From Dehalococcoidia bacterium UBA1141 (GTDB lineage Bacteria > Chloroflexota > Dehalococcoidia > Lucifugimonadales > UBA3495), in NCBI GenBank assembly GCA_002311385.1, contig DCAE01000143.1, positions 22,724-38,589 of the forward strand: a DNA stretch of 15,866 nucleotides, read 5' to 3'. Within the stretch, counting starts at the first letter, position 1. Every line of letters begins with the position of its first letter. The translations under genes were made by a program, and so were the position numbers. Below are positions 7,464 to 14,357 of this stretch, in pieces. The notes beneath the pieces were generated by a model, which saw only the letters and a program-made list of their open reading frames with translations, had not been told where the DNA came from and searched no databases.

Positions 7464-10400
7464 ACCGGGACGTTTACCCCGTAGGCACCGTTCTTCTCCG
7501 ATAAAGCCACAGTATCGGTCCCCAGTAACTCTTCCAGACGCTGCTTCAGGTCTGGGCAATAGCCGGTGCTCACCACCGGCAGTTCCATAACAACCTTTCG
7601 ACCACCGGTGCTTATGGCAAGGTTGACTTTGTCCTTTCCGGGGAAGTCTAAAATCACTCCGATTACTTCCCGCAATAGCTGGGCATCGCTGGCAGCGTCA
7701 GCGGTTTCCGTAACCCCTAAATATACCGTCCTAGAGGGAGATTCATCGCTGGTAATCTTGTTTGACCTCCGGGTGGAATTGCCCCCGTTAGAGCCGGGGA
7801 CTTTCTTGTTGGCCGAACCGACGTAAGACCCATCTTCGCGAATCTTACCATTACCGTTACCGTTGCCATTGCCATTGACTGGTGTATGGCCGTTTGCCAC
7901 CACATCCGGCGAATCTTTGGACTCGTACTCCTGCACTTGGTCGCACACCAGAGAGAATTGGTCAGCGCGGATGCGAATCTTGCCAGTGGCTCTTATCAGC
8001 TTTCCTTCCTGCCAGATTCCTTGGGTCCGTTCAAGCACTTCGGGCCAGACTATTACCTCTATAGGCCCGCCCAACAAATCGAGTGTGACCACCAAGAACT
8101 TTTTCTGTTCCTTGGTGTAGCGCTCGGTAAGCGCCGACACGTGGCCCAGCAGCGTCTTGGTTTGGCCTTGCATGCCCTCGTCAATCTGATCCAATGAAGC
8201 CGTGGCGTTACCCGGATCCAACGAAGCGAGTACCCGCAGTGGGTTGACCGAGAGAGGCAGGCCCAACAGCTCTCGCTCCCAAGCCGCTTTGTCTTCGGCG
8301 GTGGCATCGGGGCCGGTCAGAGGGATACCTGGAACTTGATCAAAACCAGTCTGCTGGGATTCGCCCCCGAACATACTTGTCTGACCTGAGTTGCGGGTGC
8401 GGGCTTCTCGCTGAGCCGTGGCTACGATGAGGTCCAATGCCTCAAGGACTGCGCCCCTGGGGGCCAAGCTATCGAAAGCCCCTGCTTTAATCAAACTCTC
8501 CATGGTTCGCCGGTTGAGTCCACGGTGGTCTGCCCTGCGGCAAAAATCATCTATGGAGACAAACTCGCCTTTGGATTTTCTCTCTTCTACCAAAGGCCGA
8601 ACTGCGCCTTCACCCACTGTCTTAACGGCAGCCAAACCCATGCGAATGCCGGGAAATGCGCCGTCGCCATTATCTCCGTTCCCGTCCCGTTTGCGACCCT
8701 TCTCCTGGCCAGCATTATCATCGGAACTTGCCTTTTCGATACTGAAGAATTCTTCGGACTTGTTAATGTCCGGTAGAAGCACCGGAATTCCCAACCGGAA
8801 GCACTCGTTTATCGACGTGACAATCTTGTCCGGGTGGTCCAAGCGGGAATTGAGGACCGATGTCATGTATTCCAGCGGATAGTGGGACTTGAAGTAGGCG
8901 GTCCAATAGGAGATTAAGGCATAGCTGACGCTGTGAGCCTTGTTGAAGGCGTAACCGGCAAAGGGCTCGATAAGGTTGAAGATATCCACGGCCAGATCTT
9001 CGTCGAAGCCCTTACTGCGGGCGCCTTCAACGAAACGCTCTCTCTCTTGGGCCATGAGAACCGCAATCTTTTTGCCCATCGCTTTGCGGACGATATCGGC
9101 GCTGCCCAGAGTGTAGCCAGCGAACTGTTGCAAAATAAGCAGCACTTGGTCTTGGTAAACGATGATGCCGTAGGTCTCGTCCAGCAGGTCTTTCAGGCTT
9201 GGATGAGGGTAGGTTACCTCTATTCGCCCGAATTTGGCGTCGATGAAAGTGTCTATGTTCTCCATGGGCCCCGGACGGTACAGGGCAATCATTGCCGCTA
9301 TGTCACCCAGATTAGATGGCTTGAGTTCTTTGATGTACCTCTGCATGCCTGCGCTTTCCAGTTGGAACAGGTCGGTGGTGTTGCCCGAAGACAGCAACTC
9401 GAAGGCAGCCACATCGTCCAAAGGCAAGCGGTCTAGGTCAATACGTATGCCCTGGGTTTGGTCCAAGAGCTTAATCGCCCGGTCAAGTATCGTCAGGTTG
9501 GTCAAACCCAGGAAGTCCATCTTCAGCAACCCTAAGTGGGCCACTGGGTCCATGGAGAACTGAGTCATCAGGACAGGGCTGTCTTCGTCGCCGCGGACAG
9601 GCCGTTGCAGAGGAACGGTCTCGGTTAAAGGCTCAGAAGCAATTAGCACGCCGGCCGCATGGGTGCTGACATGATGGACTATGCCTTCCAGTCCTTGGGC
9701 GGTGTCAACCAATTTGCCAACTTCCGGCTCGTTTTCGTAGGCAGTTTGCAATTCGTTGTTGGCTTTTAACGCATCTGCAATGGTGCGGGACTTCATGGGC
9801 ACCATGCGAGCTATGCGGTCCACATCTCCGTAAGACATGCCCAGGGCCCTCCCCACGTCGCGGAGGGCTGCTTTGGCGCCCAGGGTGCCGAAGGTTATTA
9901 TCTGGGCCACCCGGTCACCGCCGTAGCGTTCGACGACGTAACGGAGAACCTCGTCCCTGCGGTCGTCCTGGAAGTCCAGGTCAATGTCCGGCATTTCCTT
10001 GCGTTCCAGGTTTAGGAACCGCTCGAAAACAAGCCGGTACTCCAACGGATCCACGTTGGTGATTCCCAAGCAATACAGTGCGACGCTGCCAGCGGCGCTT
10101 CCCCTCACGCCGAACATGATCCCGGCTCGCCGAACGAAATCTATAATGTCCCATACAACCAGGAAGTAGTTGGCAAAGTTGGTGTAATGAATAACTTCCA
10201 ACTCATATTTCAACCGTTCTTCTTCGGCTTCCGTGGGGTGAGGATAGCGGTTTTTGAAACCATCCCAGCACAGTTTGGCCAGGTATTGGTCAGCGTCGAT
10301 GTCGTCCGGGACGGGGAATTTTGGTAGGTGTGTCTGGCCGAACTCCAAATCGACCTGGCACATGTCGGAGATTAGCTGGGTGTTGGCCAATCCTTCGGGG

Positions 10401-11188
10401 AACTCGGAGAACATCTGAGCCATTTCTTGGGGGCTCTTGATGTAGTAGGAGTCGTCCTCCATCCGCAAGCGTTTTTCATCGTGAACCGTGGTGTTGGTCT
10501 GGATGCAGATGTAGATGTCCTGTAGCGGTGATTCCTCCTGACGCACGTAGTGGGCGTCATTGGTCACCACCAAAGGAATATCCAGGTCCTTACCCATCTT
10601 GACCAGCGCCTGGTTTATTTCGGGGAGGTTTGGAACGTGCTCGTGGCGCTGCAACTCCAAGAAGTAGCCGTCGCCAAAACGCTCTTTGTACCACATGGCC
10701 ACCTTGGCCGCTTCCTCGGGGTTGCCGTCAGTCAATAGCCTGGGGACTTCTGCGGACGGGCAACCGGAAAGAGCAATCAAACCTTGATGGTGTTCTTCCA
10801 GCAGGGCGCTGTCGATTCGAGGGCGGTAATGGAAACCCTCAACGTGGGCTTGGGTGACCAAGCGCATCAAGTTTTTATAGCCCGTATTGTCTCTGGCTAG
10901 GAGAACTAGATGATGAGGGCTCCTCTCGCTGGCGGACCTATCGAACCGGCTTGAGTGAGCAACGTAGACTTCGCAACCGATGATTGGCTTTATGCCAGCG
11001 TCTTTGCAGGCGGAATAAAAATCCACTACCCCGTAGAAGGTGCCGTGGTCGGTTATGGCCAAGGAGTCCATGCCCAATTCCTTGGTCTTGGAGACCAAGT
11101 CTGGTATGCGGCTGATGCCGTCCAGCATGCTGTACTCGGTATGAGTGTGCAGGTGAGTGAATTGTGATTGTGGACCTGGTTCGGGCAT
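7460..11188 (-). CDS. dnaE: DNA polymerase III subunit alpha
   Basis: This is the replicative polymerase subunit, 1242 residues, slightly longer than the usual roughly 1160. The N-terminal PHP domain (about 10-270) keeps metal-ligand-like residues in HLHTHTEYS (12-20), ITDHG (45-49), IGCEVY and NDAHYV. The palm has PDIDLDF with catalytic Asp401 and Asp403, and KMDFLGL with Asp558. YRPGPM, YQDQVL and AFNKAHSVSYA are fingers-region signatures. Helix-hairpin-helix and OB-fold regions follow, the latter with LLGHVSALTERYTK near 1015. Two low-complexity inserts are odd: an Asn/Gly/Lys-rich loop near 816-836, and an Asn-Gly repeat linker near 1097-1150 ahead of a small C-terminal domain. There is no intein or frameshift. 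ATG 11188 has GGAGGT just upstream. Confidence 0.98.
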   Translation of the reverse strand: MPEPGPQSQFTHLHTHTEYSMLDGISRIPDLVSKTKELGMDSLAITDHGTFYGVVDFYSACKDAGIKPIIGCEVYVAHSSRFDRSASERSPHHLVLLARDNTGYKNLMRLVTQAHVEGFHYRPRIDSALLEEHHQGLIALSGCPSAEVPRLLTDGNPEEAAKVAMWYKERFGDGYFLELQRHEHVPNLPEINQALVKMGKDLDIPLVVTNDAHYVRQEESPLQDIYICIQTNTTVHDEKRLRMEDDSYYIKSPQEMAQMFSEFPEGLANTQLISDMCQVDLEFGQTHLPKFPVPDDIDADQYLAKLCWDGFKNRYPHPTEAEEERLKYELEVIHYTNFANYFLVVWDIIDFVRRAGIMFGVRGSAAGSVALYCLGITNVDPLEYRLVFERFLNLERKEMPDIDLDFQDDRRDEVLRYVVERYGGDRVAQIITFGTLGAKAALRDVGRALGMSYGDVDRIARMVPMKSRTIADALKANNELQTAYENEPEVGKLVDTAQGLEGIVHHVSTHAAGVLIASEPLTETVPLQRPVRGDEDSPVLMTQFSMDPVAHLGLLKMDFLGLTNLTILDRAIKLLDQTQGIRIDLDRLPLDDVAAFELLSSGNTTDLFQLESAGMQRYIKELKPSNLGDIAAMIALYRPGPMENIDTFIDAKFGRIEVTYPHPSLKDLLDETYGIIVYQDQVLLILQQFAGYTLGSADIVRKAMGKKIAVLMAQERERFVEGARSKGFDEDLAVDIFNLIEPFAGYAFNKAHSVSYALISYWTAYFKSHYPLEYMTSVLNSRLDHPDKIVTSINECFRLGIPVLLPDINKSEEFFSIEKASSDDNAGQEKGRKRDGNGDNGDGAFPGIRMGLAAVKTVGEGAVRPLVEERKSKGEFVSIDDFCRRADHRGLNRRTMESLIKAGAFDSLAPRGAVLEALDLIVATAQREARTRNSGQTSMFGGESQQTGFDQVPGIPLTGPDATAEDKAAWERELLGLPLSVNPLRVLASLDPGNATASLDQIDEGMQGQTKTLLGHVSALTERYTKEQKKFLVVTLDLLGGPIEVIVWPEVLERTQGIWQEGKLIRATGKIRIRADQFSLVCDQVQEYESKDSPDVVANGHTPVNGNGNGNGNGKIREDGSYVGSANKKVPGSNGGNSTRRSNKITSDESPSRTVYLGVTETADAASDAQLLREVIGVILDFPGKDKVNLAISTGGRKVVMELPVVSTGYCPDLKQRLEELLGTDTVALSEKNGAYGVNVPV
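7845..7880. repeat. Hexanucleotide repeat encoding Asn-Gly in DnaE
   Basis: Five 6-bp units of the form TTRCCR (7845-7874) and a degraded sixth (TTGACT) read as repeated Asn-Gly on the minus strand. The units differ mostly at silent positions. They lie in the flexible linker between the OB fold and the C-terminal domain. Confidence 0.85.
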
Positions 11189-11262
11189 CCGACCTCCGCC
11201 GTTGTGCAGACCTATAGTTGAACTCCGCCAAACTTGGCCTCGCCAATATTAGCGGTGGAGAT

Positions 11263-11295
11263 ATTATAATCCTCGTCCAGCTAACCCCTTGTCAA
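11263..11295 (-). promoter_or_regulatory. dnaE promoter
   Basis: On the minus strand a perfect TTGACA (11295-11290) is followed after 18 bases by GATTAT (11271-11266). An overlapping TATAAT at 11268-11263 has a 21-base spacing, so GATTAT is more likely. The start would fall near 11258, giving a leader of about 65-70 bases. Confidence 0.6.
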
Positions 11296-11299
11296 GGGG
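11285..11299. promoter_or_regulatory. Perfect inverted repeat over the dnaE -35 box
   Basis: CCCCTTG (11285-11291) and CAAGGGG (11293-11299) are perfect 7-bp arms around one base, and the -35 TTGACA lies within them. This is the position expected for a repressor operator. The regulator is unknown. Confidence 0.45.
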
Positions 11300-11393
11300 A
11301 AAATACCAGATGTGGTAACTGTTGAAGAATTGGCTACTAGATATTATAGCCTGCTTATCGGCTAGATTGACCCCATGAGGGCAAAAAATGCCT

Positions 11394-11429
11394 AAAAAGC
11401 AATGGCCCCTGAAATCTTCAGGGGCCATT
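11394..11429 (-). terminator. Rho-independent terminator of the zinc-ribbon gene
   Basis: The 13-bp perfect arms TTCAGGGGCCATT and AATGGCCCCTGAA (11417-11429 and 11401-11413) have a 3-base loop. On the minus strand the hairpin is followed by GCTTTTTAGG and then a second run of six T. It lies about 50 bases past the stop of the 103-residue gene and also insulates the dnaE promoter from it. Confidence 0.85.
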
Positions 11430-11477
11430 TACGAGCCACGTTTTTAACCCTTTGGGTCTGCTAAAAGAAACGAGTAA

Positions 11478-11789
11478 TTATCCCTCGTTCTGCTCGTCTC
11501 CGTCGGAGGCCTCAACCACGGCTCTGGAGACTTCTTTGGTTTCTTCGCCACTGGACCTATTGGACAGGCGAGAGTCGCCCCAAGATGCTCCTTCTACGTA
11601 GTTCTTGAAATCCCGGGACTCTCCGCACGTTTGGCAGATTCCAGGGCTGAATGGACCGGTTGCGGGTTGAATCACCCAGTAGTGCATGCACTGAGGACCA
11701 TCATCAACAATGGTCTCATCGACAGTACTGGCGCCGACATTATCGTCGATGATTTCTGTGGTTTCTGGTGTTGCTGCTTGCTGTGTCAT
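11478..11789 (-). CDS. Small protein with a zinc-ribbon-like core, function unknown
   Basis: The 103-residue acidic protein has disordered-looking ends (Thr/Asp/Glu-rich residues 1-32 and Ser/Glu-rich 70-103) around a compact core at about 32-65. The core carries Cys34-X-His36 and, after a short Trp- and Gly-containing loop, Cys52-X2-Cys55, then GESRDFKNYVEG. Four ligands in two knuckles fit a zinc ribbon. I recognise the core as a recurring small domain in related bacteria but know no function. ATG 11789 has GAGGT 8 bases upstream. The gene has its own promoter and terminator, so it is a single-gene transcript. Confidence 0.75.
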   Translation of the reverse strand: MTQQAATPETTEIIDDNVGASTVDETIVDDGPQCMHYWVIQPATGPFSPGICQTCGESRDFKNYVEGASWGDSRLSNRSSGEETKEVSRAVVEASDGDEQNEG

Positions 11790-11818
11790 TGTTATTTACC
11801 TCTGTAATCCAGGAGTAT

Positions 11819-11848
11819 ATTTTAGCAGACCGAGGAGGTATTCGTCAA
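11819..11848 (-). promoter_or_regulatory. Promoter of the zinc-ribbon gene
   Basis: On the minus strand TTGACG (11848-11843) and TAAAAT (11824-11819) are 18 bases apart and match the consensus at five of six positions each. The start would be near 11812, about 23 bases before the ATG. Confidence 0.65.
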
Positions 11849-12346
11849 TATTCTTAAAGACATGGCGGACTTGCACACTGTATTGTAGCTCATCAGCCAA
11901 TTGTTCCTATAAAGCCCGACGAAATCGTGCATAATGTTCGGGTTTTCCCAGGAATTAACAGATGTTCGTAACGGTGCCAAGAAACAGAAAGTTTCTCGTC
12001 ATTTAGTTATGATGCACCATAAATTCCTTAGGTTCTACAGGGCGATTTACATCTAATTTAAATAAAATGATCCGGCGGAATTGAGGTTAGTCGTCGCTAA
12101 TTTTGATTAGCTGACAGCTTGATACGGAAAATGTACAGGAGGCCGAATCGACGGAATCGGGTCAGGAGTCACGGATTCGTCGCATCGCGATGCCGGCCCG
12201 ATGGAGTGGATAGTGCCATGTGATGGGTCTGGAGCGACCACCTAGGATGATCCTTGAACATAGCCGTGTATATCTTGGCAATGCCTGTCCCGCCGAGTTT
12301 ATATCGGAGACTTATTGAAGGCCTGTCATGGAAGGTTGAAGGTCTG
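11849..12346. other. Intergenic region without recognisable genes
   Basis: No gene or RNA gene is seen on either strand. It contains a perfect 12-bp palindrome GCATCGCGATGC (12182-12193) and a doubled GAATCG near 12145-12160. No terminator with a T-run is visible for the minus-strand gene that ends at 12347. Confidence 0.55.
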
Positions 12347-12356
12347 TCATGGAAGG
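12315..12356. repeat. 21-bp tandem duplication across a stop codon
   Basis: A 21-bp unit (TTGAAGG, then C or T, then CTGTCATGGAAGG) occurs at 12315-12335 and 12336-12356 with one mismatch. The second copy contains the TGA stop of the 355-residue gene. The period is a multiple of three, so the first copy supplies a second in-frame TGA downstream. Confidence 0.85.
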
Positions 12357-13414
12357 CGAATTGGCCTGGTTACGACCCGAGTCACGCCCCAACCAGCCAG
12401 CCAAGCTGAATGTCGACCGTCCCCGCCAGCGGTGATTACCACGATGTCTTCAGCCGAGCCGACTATTGGCACCATGGTATTCGGATTGCTTTCGTCGACC
12501 CAATCCGGCCAGTTGCGATTGCCCCAGTGGGCCACATCCTTGAGTTGGTGCATGGGCATGCGCGCGTTCTGGTATATGAATTCTCTCACTTCGGCTTTGG
12601 ACAGACCCGAATTGGCGATGTCGTGTGCATGTTCAGGGCACAAAACCAAAGCGATCTGAGCGCCCGTGCCAATCTGATAGTAGTTGGAAATCCCTCCGGC
12701 CTTCATGGTGGCGACGATTGTACCCAACACCTCAATGCCTGTGGGCACGGTGGTTTCCATGACCGTATAGACGCCCCTGATGCCGATAATCGTCAGGATG
12801 CTGTCGGTCGGGCTGTACCCAAGTTCTATGTGCCGTGGTTCCCAGGGGCTCCTCTCTTCATTTTCGGCGAAGCAAAAACTGTACCTTCCAGGGGTAGATA
12901 GGGTCGCCTTGTCCATCTCGCCTGGGGTGAGACCACCCATATTACGTATCACCAAGCGCAACGCTCGACCGATAACAGCATTGGCCCGGGAGCCAGGGCC
13001 GAAGCAGCCTGTGTCACCGTTTATGTTCAATTCCTTCGCTATGGGGCCATTGACGATAATGACCGGAGCGGCGCCTCCGGTTGTGGCGGATACTCCTGCC
13101 ACGTTGAACTCTTCTTGAAGCACCGCCTCCACGGCCGCCACCACCACCGGAAAATATTCTGGTACGCAACCGGCCATCACTGCGTTTATCGCCACTTTTT
13201 CCAGAGTTACCTTGGCGTTTCGAGGTTGAATCACCCCCAATGAGTGGGCCGGGTCCTCTCCGTAACCCGAAAGCATCCGGCGCACCGCATCCTCTGTAGG
13301 AGGAGCCACAGGCATGCCATCGGTCCACCCTTGCTCCCAGCAATAGTCCTGTATGGCTTCAAAACTGTCTTGGACGTCCAAGCGGCGTGCTTGAAGGGCT
13401 ACGGGATGCACCAT
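12347..13414 (-). CDS. Conserved protein of unknown function, neighbour of the UGSC selenoprotein
   Basis: The 355-residue protein has no signal peptide or membrane segment and is probably cytoplasmic. Visible landmarks are YCWEQGWTDGMPVAPPT (about 28-44), KVAINAVMAGCVPEYFPVV (about 72-90), NGDTGCFGPGSRANAVIGRA with Cys137, PGRYSFCFAENEERSPW, and a C-terminal VITAGGDGRHSAW. I recognise this pattern as a conserved uncharacterised family, and I recall it near UGSC-type genes, but cannot assign a reaction. The Gly/Cys-rich central motif suggests a metal, nucleotide or thiol site. It is third in a minus-strand run after guaB3-like and the selenoprotein, 301 bases beyond the latter, with a GATATC-rich region between. 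AGGCAGGT lies just upstream of the ATG. Confidence 0.75.
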   Translation of the reverse strand: MVHPVALQARRLDVQDSFEAIQDYCWEQGWTDGMPVAPPTEDAVRRMLSGYGEDPAHSLGVIQPRNAKVTLEKVAINAVMAGCVPEYFPVVVAAVEAVLQEEFNVAGVSATTGGAAPVIIVNGPIAKELNINGDTGCFGPGSRANAVIGRALRLVIRNMGGLTPGEMDKATLSTPGRYSFCFAENEERSPWEPRHIELGYSPTDSILTIIGIRGVYTVMETTVPTGIEVLGTIVATMKAGGISNYYQIGTGAQIALVLCPEHAHDIANSGLSKAEVREFIYQNARMPMHQLKDVAHWGNRNWPDWVDESNPNTMVPIVGSAEDIVVITAGGDGRHSAWLAGWGVTRVVTRPIRLP

Positions 13415-13715
13415 AATTACCTGCCTAAAAGAGGTTCTGTGACAATTTTAACCAGCGGAGAGGAGTGTCTTCGGGTTGGATTATTGGATATCCGGAGCCC
13501 GGATATCCTCATATCTCGGATATCTAAATCAGATATCAGAAATAGATGGCGGTTATCGAATCTGTGGCCCGGTGACAATCTTCAGTGGCGGAATAAATGA
13601 CGCTTTAGATTTAAGCAAGCAAGTTCAAAAACGCGGAGCAAATCAGCAAAAGGAAATACCCAATCTTAGGCTCATTGCGAGAAGTTCAGCCAGGGTCAAT
13701 CACCAAGATAGGCCC
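13415..13715. other. Spacer between the selenoprotein and the 355-residue gene
   Basis: No gene is supported on either strand. The main content is the cluster of GATATC hairpins at 13486-13537. The rest is unremarkable and AT-richer than the flanking genes. Confidence 0.55.
13486..13537. repeat. Cluster of GATATC palindromes forming two hairpins
   Basis: Four GATATC sites start at 13487, 13502, 13519 and 13532. The first two form GGATATCCGG (13486-13495) and CCGGATATCC (13499-13508) around AGC, a perfect 10-bp stem. The last two form GATATCT (13519-13525) and AGATATC (13531-13537) around AAATC. There is no T-run, so terminator function is unlikely. The cluster lies 70-125 bases upstream of the 355-residue gene, where an operator or a transcript-processing structure could be. 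Confidence 0.6.
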
Positions 13716-14246
13716 CTAGTCTCCCGACACTAACCCTACGATTTCGGGGGCGAACTCGTGGGCCATCTGCCGCACATCTTCCTGGCTCCTTGTGGCCAAT
13801 GGGCTGGGTAGGATTACCAGGCGTACCCCGGGCATGCCCAGAGAAGTTGCCCTAACTTGAGCCGCTCTGGTGAAAGTGCTGGTTATCACACTAACCGAAG
13901 GAATGCCCTGGGACTCGGTCTTAACGGTGTCGTGGAGACCCCACGCCGTGCAAGACCCTCAATCCGCAATGGCGTGAACCACCACGTCGCACTGGGATAC
14001 CAGGGCGTCCAGTGTCTCATCTGCGCAAGGAGCGCTGTAGCTGAACTTGGTGGCGTAGATCACCTTTCCGGCGCCAAAATCATTAACCAGAACCTCTTCG
14101 AGTTCGTGGAGGAACGAGTCGGCATGGTATTTCCGATTTTCCAACAGCCCTATCACTTTGCCGCGGAGATCGGGGAGCTTGGGGCTCAATCCGAGTTCCT
14201 CCGGCACATCTTCCGCTGTGGGGTCGAGAAGCTGAATGTTGGGCAT
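13716..14246 (-). CDS. UGSC-family selenoprotein (in-frame TGA read as Sec96)
   Basis: Read through the TGA at 13961-13959, the frame gives 176 residues ending at TAG 13718-13716. Before the TGA it has KVIGLLENRKYHADSFLHEL (about 30-49), ATKFSYSAPCADE and the strand CDVVVHAIAD. Then come Sec96-Gly-Ser-Cys99, TAWGLHDTVKTESQGIPSVSV and later RATSLGMPGVRLVILPSPL (both shown in part). This order matches the UGSC family, named for its Sec-Gly-Ser-Cys motif; some members have Cys in place of Sec. Sec-X2-Cys resembles a CXXC redox motif, so a thiol/selenol redox role is inferred, but the reaction is unknown. A SECIS-like hairpin follows the UGA directly. ATG 14246 has CCGGAG 8 bases upstream. The gene is second in the guaB3-like run, 111 bases after it. 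A standard gene call would stop at 95 residues. Confidence 0.9.
13924..13949 (-). promoter_or_regulatory. Bacterial SECIS element of the UGSC selenoprotein
   Basis: In the mRNA, starting 10 bases after the UGA, ACGG (13949-13946) pairs with CCGU (13927-13924). CGUGG (13945-13941) pairs with CCACG (13935-13931). The loop is GGUCU (13940-13936), and ACA bulges on the 3' side. The loop lies at +19 to +23 after the UGA and its GGU is the seventh codon. As I recall, the E. coli fdhF SECIS has the same GGUCU at the same distance, with the G-U pair of the loop and a bulge important for SelB. Here the bulge is on the opposite side. Folding was done by eye. Confidence 0.8.
13959..13961 (-). other. In-frame TGA selenocysteine codon
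   Basis: The plus strand reads TCA here, which is TGA on the coding strand. The codons that follow are GGG, TCT and TGC (Gly, Ser, Cys), completing the UGSC motif. The frame then stays open for 80 residues. Confidence 0.88.
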
Positions 14247-14357
14247 AATATCTACTCCGGATTTGAGATCGTGGAGGCGTCGCGGTTGAGCATATAACTG
14301 GTAAGGGCCAGCTTAGCGGATCTGAGAAGAGAGAATTGGTATAGGGCTAGGTGGTTC

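Noticed and set aside
7365..7559. 64-residue frame (-) past the end of dnaE
   Set aside because: It overlaps the dnaE 3' end in another frame, covers the tandem repeat, and shows no recognisable protein features.
13959..14246. Reading the selenoprotein as a 95-residue truncated gene or pseudogene
   Set aside because: The frame continues without other stops for 80 family-like residues, the UGSC motif is exact, and a SECIS hairpin follows at the expected distance.
13857..14297. 146-residue frame (+) opposite the selenoprotein
   Set aside because: It is a shadow of the minus-strand gene, whose sequence matches a known family on both sides of the TGA.
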